Shown here piece by piece: positions 11,531 to 23,900 of a DNA stretch of 64,000 nt. Below the pieces are notes generated by a model. It saw only the letters and a program-made list of their open reading frames with translations, made no database searches and was not told where the DNA came from. Source of the DNA: Pinus tabuliformis (taxonomy: Eukaryota > Streptophyta > Pinopsida > Pinales > Pinaceae); the NCBI GenBank assembly GCA_031772625.1, contig CM062816.1, forward strand, positions 834,108,033-834,172,032, in the 5' to 3' direction. The position numbers and the translations under genes are program-made. Position 1 is the stretch's first letter; every line of letters starts with the position of its first letter.

Positions 11531-12859
11531 CAGAAAGGCATGGGGTAAATCCAAAGATCTAGTTTGAAGGATAGGGTAAATAAAAATTAGTCCACATTAA
11601 CCTTTCATTTTTTATAAAATACAATCATGTTTGATTAGCCGTCAAAATTAGCCGTTAGCATTATAGCTGTTGGAGTCTCTGCACACGCTATTTAATCACG
11701 CTAAGCCGGATCGATTCTTCAACTTGTCCTGACGATGAACCACACTGGTTGGTTCGAAACGCGTCGACAAAAGATTGGTTATGTGATTATGTCGAAGATT
11801 ATCTAACATAAATCTAATGTGTTACTTTTTTTTAATTAGTGGGAGAGTAGTACATGTATAGATGATCCCATGACTACTGAGCATCAGTCCTATATAGTGT
11901 GCACCATCTAGAACATTTTGGTGCTCCCAAGGAACCTCATGAGGGTGGGGTGCAACCCCAAGATATTGCATCAACAAATGAGGCTCATGATAGTAATAAT
12001 GATATATATTAATCATATTAATAATTTTTTACTTATAAAGTATGTACTACTAATTTTTTTTACTTATTCATTTATGGTTATCTACTTATACACTTTTTGG
12101 TTTCAAAGGTAGAGCATGTCGTACAAGGAGATCCTCGACTAGAAGACAAGCATGAGGAAGTCATTGCAATGGTCTCGATTAGTGCACAAATTAAATAATT
12201 ACATTGCAAAGATATTGTATATTATTAAGAAACTACTTCATTGATATCCAAAAATTGGCTATATAAATTTAATTTTTTTTCAAACTAATGCTCCCCAACA
12301 ACATTCTCAACTCCATGAGAACATCATGACTAGGGGTGAAATGCAACATAGGACTCAATTAGAATAATCAATAGAACAACCCTATCGAGAAGATGAAAAT
12401 GTACAAATGGATGAAAATTTTGAGAAATATTTAGGTTGTTCTAAGAAGAGGCAAAAAAAAATTTGATGATGTACAATGTTATAATGTTATAATGTATAGT
12501 ATAAGACAAATCGTTGTATAATATTTTTGATGTATAAAAAGACAAATTGATGTATAAATATTTTTGAATGAGTTCTTGCATACTTTTGTGTACTTATGAT
12601 TGAAAACTATGAAATATACTTGCTTACAAATATGTTTATCAAATTTTTGTTTCTCTAGTGTGTATGTATGAATATTAATGTGTTGCTATAAAAAATTTTA
12701 TAATAGATAGATTGGGTACTAGGGAATGGAGAGTGACGTGGGGGGGCATAAGTGATCTGAAAATGGGTCACTAAAGACTTCTTGTCAAGCTTACAAGAAC
12801 CTCTCCCACTCCAAATCTTATATATTTCCAAGACCTTATGATTAACCAATTGCGGAATT
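11531..12859. other. Decayed sequence, no gene assigned
   Basis: Weak coding-like fragments occur, for instance around 11.9-12.0 kb and the acidic stretch near 12.38 kb ending in a Lys-rich run. All are short, and none has a recognisable motif. They may be the 3' end of the relic to the left. Confidence 0.4.
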
Positions 12860-13600
12860 AAAAAGTGCTTGAAAATAGGTGTATGGTTGTGTTTGTTTTT
12901 AAATTGTTTATGTGCTTTAAGTTGATTTGCTTAAATTGATATAAAAACATATAACAATGAAACAATGCAACAAATAAGCATCACACATAACAAAAATATA
13001 ATATGGAGTTCACCCAAACCTCTTGGGATATGTCTCCCTGAGCTCTAGTCAACTCAACTAGGCTCTCTGGGATTCTGGCTTAAATTCTTTTACAAGCTCC
13101 ACGCTCAAATGCATTGGTTTACAAATGAACCTATGGGTTTAGAATGCCATCTTACCTCTGGTTGTCCTTACTCTGCAGACAGATCTAGGCTTCTCTGGAC
13201 TTGACTCCTTTAGTCAGTGCTCTGAACTTATTAAGCTTTTGGCTTCTTTGACTCCACTCAGAATTCTCTTAACTGTCTCTGGAACTCCTTCTTCTGTCTT
13301 TAGCACACTCTGGACACTAGAAATAGCTTGATCATTTGATCCCTTTACTGTTCTGCAACTTCACTACGGCTCCATGGCTCTTAGATGTTTGTTGTGAGCT
13401 CTCTGGCTCTGGCTCTCACAAGCTTCTGGGTTCACTTGACCTCCAAGAGACCCTCTGTCAATTCTGCTCTCTATGTTATCTCTCGGCCTCTGCGCACATT
13501 CTCAGCAACCTTTCGCCCCCTTGTCAATTGAGCTCCCTGTGCTTTTGTAACACATCATTTACAGTCCTTCATCATTGAAGAACCTGACTGTTTTGCCACA
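12860..13600 (-). repeat. LTR-like remnant (tentative)
   Basis: The order 'aacaatgcaacaaataagc', then 'ggagttcacccaaacctc' and 'gggatatgtctccctgagc', followed by CT-rich sequence, resembles the LTR of a copia element read on the minus strand. Compare the clearer LTR at 16420, which has 'gtggttcacccaatttggg'. No partner or duplication was found. Confidence 0.3.
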
Positions 13601-13768
13601 AGAATCCATTTACAATGGAAAGGAACCATTGGCATGGGAAACCCGATCATTTTTCCTTCCTCTGGTTGAAATAGCCAAATAACGGAAATACATAGGAAAA
13701 CTGGTGAAAAAACATCATTGGAGCGTTTAATCGGAACTCAAAATGCATTCAATCGCATTGATAAACCT

Positions 13769-14085
13769 ATCGGGTCCGTCCTAATATTGCTTATCGCAAG
13801 TCGCACGGCGAAATGGTCAAAAAACCCAATACACGGGAAATACACAGAAATCCCGTAAATCCAAACTTCAAAAGTTATGAAATCGCACTTATAATCCCCA
13901 TCGGGTCCACCTTTGGTCGCCATATCGCAATCGCATTGTCGCATGGTCAAAACCCAAATACACGGGAAATACAAAGAAAACCCGAAATTCTGGATTTCAA
14001 ATATTATGAAATCGCGTCCATAATTCTTATCGGGTCTGCCTTTTATCGACATATCGCAAGTCGCAATCGCAATGTGCATTGGCCC
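13769..14085. repeat. Tandem repeat, about 130-bp unit, rich in CG-containing octamers
   Basis: The sequence ATCGGGTC starts at 13769, 13900 and 14029, with units of 131 and 129 bases. Each unit contains 'cacgggaaatac', a 'ttatgaaatcgc' block and strings such as 'atatcgcaatcgca'. The copies are diverged. No coding role is apparent. Confidence 0.75.
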
Positions 14086-16419
14086 TAGTATCAGGGGTTC
14101 GCTAATCGCCGATCACCAATATCACTGATTGGCCCATTGAAACATCGACATATTGCAATATCACTTATCAGCGGTCGCATGGTCACGGGTCTTGGTCCTT
14201 CAACCTTCCCGATTAGCAATCACCAATTCAATCACAACCATTGATCTGTCTTTTAATCTGATGGTTTGCATTGAACCTGAAATGGCAAACAGTCCGCTTA
14301 ATCTCCATCGTTGATCCTGCGATCTCCAATCCAACGGTTGGCAGCATTTTCGGGTGGCCTACTTGCATGGAGATTACCCACCCGAAAAAAGCAGTTTTCT
14401 CTCTCCTGCGTCGTGCTACGTGTCAGCCAATGTATGGAATTGGGTGGAGCCCATCCAATACCACTTATTGCTTGAAGCCTACCCGAAATACCATTTACTG
14501 CCTTCCTTTTGGAACTCAAAAGGTTTTCTTGTTTTATTCATAAATCCGTCGGGTCCGCTGAAAGCCTTTGTGCCTGTTTTAAGTCCTCTCCCTTAGTTTA
14601 TTGCGATGCGATAAAGGAATGCGATGTGATGAACTCTAAGGGATTTTATGTTTAAAAACACATTTTCCCTTAAGTCCCATTTATAAGAAATTTCCTCCTT
14701 TTCTAAGGATAATGGGCAATCTTCTTTTTGTGATAACTTCTTCATCCGAAGTCCATTTTAGCCCATTCAAATTGCAGTAGATTCGGAATGAAAATACCTG
14801 TGCAATGGGAATATTCCCAAGAGAATCCATTGACTTTCATTTTCCTCTATGAGGAACACTTTAGACTTAGAAATCTATTCTAGATCCATTTTGGATCAAT
14901 AAGAGCTTCCACCTTCACGTGGTTGGCCATGTTCATTAGAGAATAATTTAGTATTTGGACAGTCTTGGAGCAAGCCTCACTCATTCCAACATACGAACAA
15001 GTAATTCAATGTTGACTCCATTGTTGCTCCAATATTAGACTACTCCAATAAATTATTCTTGAAACCAAGAGGAGCTCATTCAGGTATTCATGCACCTCAA
15101 TATTTCTAATTTTTGTTTAGTCATAAAAATATTTATTTAGACTTTCTAATTTTATTTAGTCATAAAAAAATTATCTAGACTTTCTAATTTTTATTTAGCC
15201 GTAAAGATTCCACCCTAGTTGACATCCTTCCATTCCCTCTTTGTTTTGGCACAAGAATACTTTTGAAGGAGGAGAGAAATTCTTGTTGGATTGATGTATT
15301 GTTTTTGGGCACAACTTTATTATTAGAGGCTAGCGAAATTTTGTTGGGGATTAAGGCTCTTGGTTTTAGCACAGAAAACATCCTATAAGAGGATAGTGAG
15401 GGTTTTTGTTGAACTATAATCATGAATTTCCATAGGCCTACAAGGAGTAGTATAGCAATATCTCTCTTAGAGATTTCAAATCTCTATTGATACATGAAAG
15501 AATCATAGTCCTAAAGTAGGATTGGCTTGAGTTTCCCAGCATAAATCGTAGTGACTCTGAAACCCAAGTTCTGGGAAGGTTGAAGGTCTGAATTAAGTGA
15601 AAGTGAAGGTATAGGTATATTACAAGCATGTGCCTTGGGTATGTGAGTGGTTTTAAGCTGTCTGCACTAAGGAGAAGTATTTACATAATGGTAGCAAGGG
15701 TTTCCTACCTATAACCTAGTATTATCCCATAGTTTTTCCCTTCCACAGGAGCACCGAAGTTGGTAGACGGAGAGGCTAGTTTAGTGATCCAGATTTGATA
15801 ACAGTAAGAAGTCTAGATTTGTAGAAGATTCAAGCAAGTATAGGGATCTATATATATGGTAAGAACTTGTTTAAATTTCAATGAAAATGTGCATTTGGAT
15901 TTTGTAGATGATATGTAAGGATTAAATTCTATTTTTTCTTAACTATATTGTCAAATTCTATTTATGCACTGACAATATTGAATTATTAGGGTACTATGTT
16001 CTCCTTCTTAATGGTATAACAAATAATAGTTCGATTTTTTCAGCAAACTAGTTGCTATAGGCAAACCAGTTGCTATAGGAAAACCAGTTGCTACAGGCAA
16101 ACCCTAGGGCAAAAATTACCCTAGCACATTACAAATTTCTTTGCATGTACCAGTATACCTGTCATAGTTATGTAGGAGTGCTCGTCATTCATAAATACTT
16201 CTTGTCATATAGTCCATTTGAATAATTTCAATGCTAAGACTTTTGTTAAATTTAATGCATTATGATCTAAGTATACCTAAAAAACTTTACTCAACATATC
16301 TTGTTCATACTTTCCACTATCATGGTTAATTTTTGAAGCTCATATGTGTATCTAAATGTCCCAAGTTCTTTTTTTTGTGATGTCTATAAGTAAAAATTTA
16401 GGTTTAGGATCTATATTTT
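14086..16419. other. Non-coding stretch with two small tandem repeats
   Basis: No gene recognised. At about 15243, 15305 and 15364 a roughly 60-bp unit recurs in degenerate form (ttt-g-gcac-a followed by an 'agagga'-like end). At about 16043-16103 an 18-19-bp unit 'aaaccagttgctata' occurs three times. The remainder is ordinary AT-rich sequence. Confidence 0.5.
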
Positions 16420-16904
16420 TGTTAGAAAATTATATATTACAGAGCAATGGAACACATAAGATATATTATAGAAATATAAACACAAAAAACATATAAAACA
16501 AGAGAGACATAGATATACGTGGTTCACCCAATTTGGGCTACGTCCACGGAGAAACAGTGAGTCCTTCATTTTATATTATCCGGCAAACTGAAGAGATACA
16601 ACCTACATCAGATTCACTGTAATTCCCTCTTCGCTCTCACACAATCTCCTCTCTCTTCCTCACTCAGAATATAGATCTCCATAGGCGTAGTACAATTCCC
16701 TCATATATAGCGTGGGGTTGCCTTCTAAGGCAAAAAACCCTAAATTAAACATAACTTCTACCATCAGATATTCGCCTAATGAACGGCCCATATTGACTAC
16801 GAAATCACAACATTTTACAAGGCAATTTTACATCTATTTCTAGCTTCAGGGGCAATGCCCTCGATCCCCCACCAAAGGGGGACTCCAAATAATCATCGTC
16901 GACA
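16420..16904 (-). repeat. LTR of a copia-like element (solo or truncated)
   Basis: The stretch begins TGTTAG and ends GTCGACA, so it has TG...CA ends. It is followed directly by a C-run (16905-16917) that reads as a G-rich polypurine tract on the minus strand. Internal 'gtggttcacccaatttgggc' and 'acgtccacgg' blocks are typical of copia LTRs in this orientation. Length is 485 bases. No second LTR or coding region follows convincingly to the right, so the element is solo or lost its body. Confidence 0.6.
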
Positions 16905-16917
16905 CCCCCCCCCCCTC

Positions 16918-19079
16918 CTTGAACCCCCTTGGTAGTGTACATTTTATGGGTATCATTGCGCCACATTACAAACTGGGGTCCAACATGGCGACACCTCTAA
17001 ATAAATATGATAAACAGGCTACACACCCAACAATTTACAACCTTTGGTTGATTTTTCCAATAATCCATACGGGTATTCAATTTCCAATAGGACCTTTCAT
17101 CATTGAAACTATACCAATTATGAAAAACAAAAGATAAATAATATAAATACAATTTTGTAGAGGCCAAAGATATTCTTACTTTGACATCCCTTTTCGCCTA
17201 TATTTCCTCCCTTTTTCCTATACTTATCACCTAAATAATGCAATAGACACAAGTTTTTGTTAAAGGTAAGCAATTACATGTCTTCTTCTTCATGTTTGTC
17301 TATATACCCTATTGTTTTGTTAAAGTATGCATTCGGCTATGGAATTGGTCTGTTTCTGCAGCTACCTCCATTGTTCACAAGGTTTAGAAGCTCCAACTCA
17401 GCAAAGAAAGACACGGATGGATAAGGAATGGTTCCCTCATGGATTCCTTCCTACTTCCTTGAACCAATTCATCAAGAAGGTTGTAGGATAACACGGTCAA
17501 ATCCAAAGTCAACCACAAGATTATCGCTAGATAGAATCCGAGTTTTCACGAAATCTTATCGATTTATTTTCTGAATAGAAAATAGATTGTTTAGTGATAT
17601 AGTTTGATCGAAATAAAGATATTTAGGTTTGAAATGCTCATACTATTATGTCAAAGACTTATTATAAAAACTATGGCCGCAATGTGTTTTGGGTGTGCGT
17701 CAATTCATGTAATTTTTTAGAACAACTTGTTAAGTTTCATTTGCAAGTAATAGACTTGGTTTCATGTTTGCAATTTGCTGCGTTGATTGGAGATTGTCAA
17801 CTAATTCATGGAGGTCCCTTACGACCAGTAACAGGTCTTTAACTGATTGCAATTAGATTTCTTTCATTACTTGAATACTCTGTTTTGTGTGAAGAAATGT
17901 AGTATGATGAGTTCGCCAGTAAATTGTTATATGCATAAGCAATTTCCTTTGATTTATACCTAGTTTAACTCTGCTATTTGATTTTCCTTTTATCTGGTAC
18001 AGTGTGGCTATTTCATTTGCTTTCTATCTAGTGTAGTCCAATTGTTTTTACTTCATAGCGTAGGTGTTGTTCAAAATGTCTTGTTTGGATGAAATTGAAT
18101 AAGTAAAATAGTGAGAGTCTTCTCCTTATCAATTGAATTCAGATAATATTCCTTTTATAGAATATATTTCTCTTGCACTTAGTAAATTAGATTTTGCTTC
18201 AACATAAAAAAAAATAAAAAAAAAATAAAATAAATAAATAAATAAAATTCAAGACAAAAATCCAAAACAGTCTAAAACAAGTAAAGTCTAGAATCACTCT
18301 CATATCATCCATAAACTGATTCAATAGAGAATAACTCCTAAGAAATTAGCTGATAACTTTAGGGATTAAGACACTAATATAATTAATGACACCATCTCCA
18401 TACTAATATTAAGTTTAGATCCTAACAAGAACATAACGACATAAGAAATAACTTCTAGCACATATAGTGCACCTATACTTCATCAGTATACTTGCCCTAG
18501 TTGATAATTTATGATTGAAAATTTAAAGACATTAAGTTGGCCCAAAAAAAATTGATGGAAACCAATATACCATGATCCCCTCACAAGAATTACTCAAATA
18601 TCTACATGGACCTGACATAGAAACTACACAACTTTCTATCATCATTAATTCCTCCATATCATCTATGCTACTAGTTTGATAACCTAGTATATATTGCCAA
18701 TAATTGTTATTGTTATAGTTTTTTTTATACATAGGACTATGGCATAGGTTTTCATTGATATCCCATTATCAAGGAACTAAGAACTCTTATTGATAACACA
18801 TAGTATTTTTTTCCTCTTAAAAAATTTCTCTTATTTTGCGATCAAATGGAGGAAAATTGGAAGAACATTACTAAAAGGATGGAACAACATGTGATGAATC
18901 TTACAAGGCATTTTTAGGAAAAAATAGCCTGGCTAGACACATCTATTGAAACTTGTAAGAGATAATCCCATCGATTCAAAACTACATTTGTCCTTTGGGT
19001 GACTTCTTTTGTAAGAGTTGCAATAATATCACCATAAAAGAAAATGTGATTATGGTAAACCATATTCACCACTTTTCAC
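16918..19079. other. Unassigned AT-rich sequence
   Basis: No coding region with recognisable motifs. An A-rich microsatellite-like tract lies near 18205-18245. Part of 16918-17150 could be leftover internal sequence of the LTR element at 16420, but nothing proves it. Confidence 0.45.
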
Positions 19080-19416
19080 CAAACCTTTCATCTACAAGAA
19101 GATATAGAGAAAAATTTGTTTCTTTCAAGCTAAAAGTTTGGTGAAGAACATATATAGCATGTAAATTGCACTTATTCTTTCGTCCAAGTATTTTTGTAAT
19201 TGTTTCATCCATCCTAAGTCAAGTTTCAATTAAAAAGTTGTTTTAGAGGGAAAGTACACATTTATATAATGTTTATGTATCAAGGGTTTGAACTCCTTGA
19301 CAACATATGGAATAAATATTTTCAGATCTAGGAATCGTAGCAAAAATGTGCACCAACTACAATCATAATTGGTTGCCTCTCTTTATCCATACCACCATGA
19401 TATACTATCTTCATTT
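19080..19416 (-). pseudogene. CRAL-TRIO (SEC14-like) domain pseudogene
   Basis: CRAL-TRIO domains bind small hydrophobic ligands or mediate regulatory contacts. On the minus strand the reading gives MKIVYHGGMDKERQPIMIVV followed by GAHF, then after a one-base frameshift LLRFLDLKIFIPYVVKEF, then a LDLGWMKQLQKYL block and, in another frame, NLHAIYVLHQTF. The order (G..D..G.P.M.VVG, a long helix, then AIYVLH.TF) matches the CRAL-TRIO_2 type found in plant GDAP2-like proteins. At least two frameshifts make it non-functional. No introns, promoter or flanking exons were recognised. It may be a captured or retroposed gene piece. Confidence 0.55.
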
Positions 19417-20036
19417 CTGCACTAGTTGAAATGTTCCTACCAAATTCTGATTCTTCCATGAATTTATGATTTATGTTACAACCTATTCACTATAGAAACC
19501 CATTTCTATGCCAAATAACCTATGAAATCTAAATATCTTGCCTTCTTCCACCCATGGCTTGAAAATATGCCATATTCAGCAGCTGAAGCATCTACCATTG
19601 TCACTATTCCTTTGAATCTAAGGATTCAAAATATAGATCATTCTACATTTTTTGTTCTCCATTATTACCTAGCAGATGGTCCTCCTATATTTTAATTTTT
19701 TGGCCATTTCCTGTTTTCTATGCAAGACATTGACTTATATGAAGGATGGATAGGGTTGGAGTTTTCCATAAGAGAGAAGTTCCTATCACAAATTTTATCC
19801 TATATCTTATCTGGTTTTTAAGTGAAATTTGGTAAATGTACTTTGATTTGATTACATTTTGCCACAAACCTAAATGTTTTATGGTTCTCCAACGCTAGGG
19901 AAATTTTTAGGTAAAAAATGGGTCTCAAAACAAAAATGTACAACAAAAATCAACTTTATAAAAACCAATAGAATTCAATATGATGATGTCAACCATGGGG
20001 GATGATTCACTATTTTTGAAGTAAAAGGGTAAAAAT

Positions 20037-20400
20037 ATAAAAATATATAAAAATAAACTACTTTTTCAACTTATCTATGTATGATTTAGCTCAAATTTCA
20101 AGTGAGAGCTCTCGTTGGATGCGAAATTTAATTTTTCATCCAATGAGAATCCATGTTGCATATGTTTTATAGACCATGCTACACAACAAAATGTGAAATA
20201 CATGAAAAATTGAGATTTCAATCATGTTTTTTTATGTATTTCACATTTTTTGTGTAGTAGGGTGCATTGAAAGTATGAAACATGGGTACTCCTTGGATGA
20301 AAATTTGAATTATGCATCCAATGAGTGCTCCCACTCGAAATTTGAGTAAAATCGTAGGGAGATAAGTTGAAAAAGTATTTTTTGTCTTTTCCCACCAAAA
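20037..20400. mobile_element. Foldback (inverted-repeat) element, copy 1
   Basis: The sequence reads into its own reverse complement around about 20215. 'ttggatgcgaaattt' near 20113 is mirrored by 'aattatgcatccaatgag' near 20310, and 'tgtgaaatacatgaaaaa' is mirrored by 'tttttatgtatttcaca'. Outer parts 'actttttcaacttatct' and 'agataagttgaaaaagt' pair too. It has no coding capacity. The inner arms resemble those of the foldback element at 32053-32610. Exact ends and target duplication were not determined. Confidence 0.7.
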
Positions 20401-20478
20401 CTTGATGAGATAGTATAATCTTATTTTATTATTTCTACTATTATTTTATAATATTCCATAGGAGATCCATTTTATACC
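20401..20478. other. Spacer
   Basis: Short AT-rich spacer between the foldback element and the LINE fragment. Confidence 0.5.
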
Positions 20479-20990
20479 TCAAAATGATAAATATTTTTTA
20501 GTATCCAACCACTCATGATTTTTGGCTTGGAAAGCCATTGCCATTTTACTATAGGGATGACTCCTTTGCTTTTCCTTTCCTTCCAGATAAAATGAAAGCA
20601 TTTTGATAGCAACAAGAATATAAGCTAGGGAATTCCAATATCCTAGTATGGACTCTACTAAGGTTAATGTGCCACCCAAGGATAACCATCTTGTGATTAT
20701 TTTCCCCACATTTTGATATGGAAAGAACCAATATTCATACCTATAGTCATTAAATCTTAGCATAAATCCCAAGTATTTGAAATGAGTGCACTTGGTTGAT
20801 TTCTCTTTCTAACATATCCTTCAAATCATTGAAAGAGATGGTAGACTTGTGTAAGTTTAATTTTATGCCCAATGCAACCCCAAATGAGTTTAGAGCTCTA
20901 ATGAGGCTTCACATACTAGGCCTCTTTACTATATCCTGCACGAAATAGAATAGCATCATCCACCAATAGAAGGTTTTTAAACAATAGCAT
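20479..20990 (-). pseudogene. LINE-type reverse transcriptase fragment
   Basis: Read on the minus strand, LLLVDDAILF at about 20972-20942 corresponds to the (F)ADD catalytic block of non-LTR reverse transcriptases (here VDD). It is followed in another frame by ALNSFGVALGIKLNLHKST and then by an open piece with ITRWLSLGGTLTLVESIL and YWNSLAYI, the region after the palm that is conserved in plant LINEs. Upstream RT and endonuclease and downstream parts are missing, so this is a short 5'- and 3'-truncated relic. Frameshifts separate the pieces. Confidence 0.65.
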
Positions 20991-21255
20991 ATGTAAATGT
21001 GTGAGTGATCAAAATAATAGCATTTGTTAACTTGTTTAGGCATGGGTCTCTTGTTATGTGTCTTCCATGTTCAAAAAATAGACATGGAGTTGGGTGTTGA
21101 TGCCATGTATCTTCTGAATGGATTAGTCTCCATACCTTTCCAGATGCCGCCAAACCTAAAACTGGGTAAATTTTCTTTTTTATCATACTAGTTAAAACAT
21201 AATAGTAATAGCAATAATAAATAAATAAATATTGTCGTAATCTATTTTCTGATTT

Positions 21256-21292
<37 letters not shown>

Positions 21293-21310
21293 TAGATAGA
21301 TAGATATATT
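20991..21310. other. Spacer with (TA)n microsatellite
   Basis: No gene seen. A TA-repeat lies near 21259-21290, followed by GATA units. Confidence 0.6.
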
Positions 21311-22013
21311 ATTCTAAGTCACAAATGTTGCATCCCCAAGTCACAACTCCTACAACCTCAAGCCACAATTGTTGCAAATTTCACTGCAACTAGATACAAG
21401 CAACTATTTTATGGAACCATTGCTGCAACCTTAAGTTACAATTGTTGTTCCCTTACTCAAATAAAAGAATTCTCATATAAATGTTGTTTCCATGTATCTA
21501 TGCCTCAGCTTCAATATTGACAAGGACTTGTTAGGTATAATGATCTCTTAATATATATATTTTCTTTTATATATAATATGTTTTATTCTAAGTCACAGAT
21601 GTTGCATCCCCAAGTCACAACTCCTACAACCTCAAGCCACAATTGTTGCAACTTTAACGCACAAGTACTGCAATTGTTTTGTGGAACAGCGGTTGCAACC
21701 TTAATCTACAACTACTATTCCCTTAATCAAATCAAATAATTCTTGTATAAAGGTTGTTTTCATGTATCTATGTCTCGTATTCAATATTGACAAGGACTTG
21801 TCAAGTATAATGATCTATTAATATATATATTTTCTTTTATATATAATTTTTTTTTCTTAGTAGCAGAAGTTGCATCCCCGGGTCAAGCTCCTGCAATCTC
21901 ATGCCACAGTTGTTTCAACTTTAACGCATTGTTATTGCAACTAGATACAAGAAATTATTTTATGGAACTATTGTTTCAACCAGATACAAGCAACTATTTT
22001 ATGGAACCGTTTT
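21311..22013. repeat. Tandem repeat, about 270-bp unit, 2.6 copies
   Basis: 'attctaagtcaca' followed by 'tgttgcatccccaagtcaca' starts at 21311 and again at 21585, and a more diverged third copy starts near 21854. Each unit contains 'caattgttgcaa', 'ttttatggaac' and a 'ttaatatatatattttcttt' tail. The array ends exactly where the GYP-C LTR begins, so it is either the GYP-C insertion site or was trimmed by it. Confidence 0.8.
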
Positions 22014-22880
22014 TTTAACAACCCTTGGTTGATTTTCTAAGTAAACAAAATAAGACTAAGGTCATGGGACATGTATTCCAAGATGAATGTTGAGAAAAAC
22101 ATAGCAATTGGTATCACTGGTGATTAATTGATGGCTATGGAAATTGGAAAATGCATTCGCAAAGGAAAAGATGAATTAATTGGCATTTATTGATGAAAAT
22201 AAAGGAAAATGGGAGAAAATGGAGGTGAAAGGTCACAAATTTGCATGAGGAGGAAATTGAAGAAAAAATGAAGGAAAATGAAGAAAATAGAGGTCTCAAT
22301 GATAAAAAGGCTTTTGACAATTAGTTCACAGCTTTTTTTCAGTTTTATCTTGGAGCTCTCTTCTATTCTCTCATTGTCTCATACTCTTGCACACTTAGAG
22401 TATTCTTGGAGAATCCTTGGAGCGCTTTTGCATACATTGGATTTGGAGAAATAAGGAAAGGGAAAGCAAAAAAGCGAAAGGGAACAGGTGGATCAATAGC
22501 TACAACTGTGTTGCTTTACAAGTAACATGTTGCATGTGTGATTTCCTTGTTGATTTATAGATGCATGGTATATGCATGTGGTTTTTTGGTTATGTGTTGT
22601 CATTGGCATGGAGGATTGCTTGGATTGACAGTGGTTTTAACCTTTCCTTGCCATTTCCTGAATAACCATGGTGTTGTGGATTTTTACGTTTGATTGTTTT
22701 CTGATTGGTGCTCATAATTCCTTATGTTTGTGGGTTGGAACAAATGCTCTAGAAGCCCTGGAAAAACTTGGGTTGTGTTACTAGTCTTGGAGCCTAGGCT
22801 AAAAAAAATGCTCTAGAGCCCTTGGTGGGTTGAGTTATTAATCCCTGGCGTCGGGTTGGACAAATGCTTTGGATCCCTAG
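22014..22880 (+). repeat. GYP-C 5' LTR, first part
   Basis: The start is equivalent to TGTAACAACCC (first bases now TTTAACAACCC). It aligns with 40286 on, including 'aacaacccttggttgatttt' and 'ggtcacaaatttgcatgagg'. It is interrupted at 22880 by GYP-B and continues at 29761. The two 5' LTR parts total about 1.97 kb. Confidence 0.85.
22876..22880. repeat. GYP-B target-site duplication CCTAG (left)
   Basis: CCTAG directly precedes the left LTR of GYP-B. The identical CCTAG at 29756-29760 directly follows the right LTR. A 5-bp duplication is the usual length for LTR retrotransposons. Confidence 0.9.
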
Positions 22881-23499
22881 TGAACCGAATTTAAATAGGA
22901 ACGCAACAAATTATAGAGATAACCATAAACATGGAGATGCAGTGGAAATAATACTTCATTTCATTAATGTAAAATACTGAAATATGCTTACAAACAGAAA
23001 TGGAAACAAATCAGCTAGGGCAATGCTAGCTTATCTCTGAGAAGAGGTGTGGTGGCTACATGCCTCTGAACCACCTTACAATGAGGCTCAAGGTCCTCTT
23101 TATTATTAAACAATAAGAGCAAACCCTAAACAACCAAAACCCTAACCCAAAGAGATGTAGCACCAAGAGTTTATGGGCCCTATTGGGGTGAGTTGGACAG
23201 CCAACTTCCCGGGGTCGTGACTTGGTCATATTATCTCCGTTTGACGCGCATGATAACCCGCTGGAAAGATTTCTTCGAGGGCTATGACAAAAAGATGATT
23301 TTAGATAAAAAAAATCACTGGCCATAGATTTCCAAAAAAACATCATTTAGGGCCTCAAAATGGCTACGAAAGTTTAGGACACGAAAAACTGCTAAAAATA
23401 GTAAATTGTGCTATAATTAAGGAAACTGGAAAACTGAAAGAAGAAATGGTGGGGGTCCATGTGGAATTGACAGGTGGCCACCAATATCCACCTGGATCA
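22881..23499 (-). repeat. GYP-B 3' LTR
   Basis: 619 bases. It starts TGAACCGAATTTAAATAGG (its first bases have mutated from TGATCCAG) and ends CTGGATCA. It aligns along its length with 29163-29755. Confidence 0.9.
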
Positions 23500-23512
23500 T
23501 TCTTCCCCCCTT
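23500..23512 (-). promoter_or_regulatory. GYP-B polypurine tract
   Basis: The pyrimidine run TTCTTCCCCCCTT reads AAGGGGGGAAGAA on the minus strand, immediately before the 3' LTR. It is the expected plus-strand primer position. Confidence 0.8.
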
Positions 23513-23699
23513 AAGAAGAAATGGTCCCCATTGCATTGAGTTCCTCCATGAGATGAGGAAACTTCTACTAAACTTGGTCCCTGGTGAACCACTTGCCCTG
23601 GTGAAGGAGTTGGCCTACTTTGACAACTTGATATAATTGGATATTCTGCTGGCAAGTGTGCTTGATTTGTGTTTCCATGATCTGAATAGTTGTAGCTTA

Positions 23700-23892
23700 T
23701 TCCATGCAATCTGGATTTAACTCTGTGGGTGTGAGTTGTTCTGCAATGTCGAACATGTCTAGTAATGGTGGAAAGTAGGGTCGAAGGCAGTCCACATTGA
23801 ACACTGGGTGCAATCCAAGGAATGGGGGAACGTTGAGCTCAAATGCATTGTCTCCCATAGCCTTGGTAATGGTATAAGGACCATATCATAGT
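23700..23892 (-). pseudogene. GYP-B integrase C-terminal piece (GPY module)
   Basis: On the minus strand the reading gives LRPL, a stop, then YGPYTITKAMGDNAFEL and GLHPVFNVDCLRPYFPPL, the chromovirus-type end of integrase. It is separated from the rest of integrase (24937 on) by the 1036-bp insertion, and the KLRP codons at the break are duplicated as part of the target duplication. The reading continues through DMSDIAEQLTPTEL before the polypurine tract. It carries a TGA at the conserved position before YGPY. Not functional. Confidence 0.8.
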
Positions 23893-23900
23893 GGTCTGAG

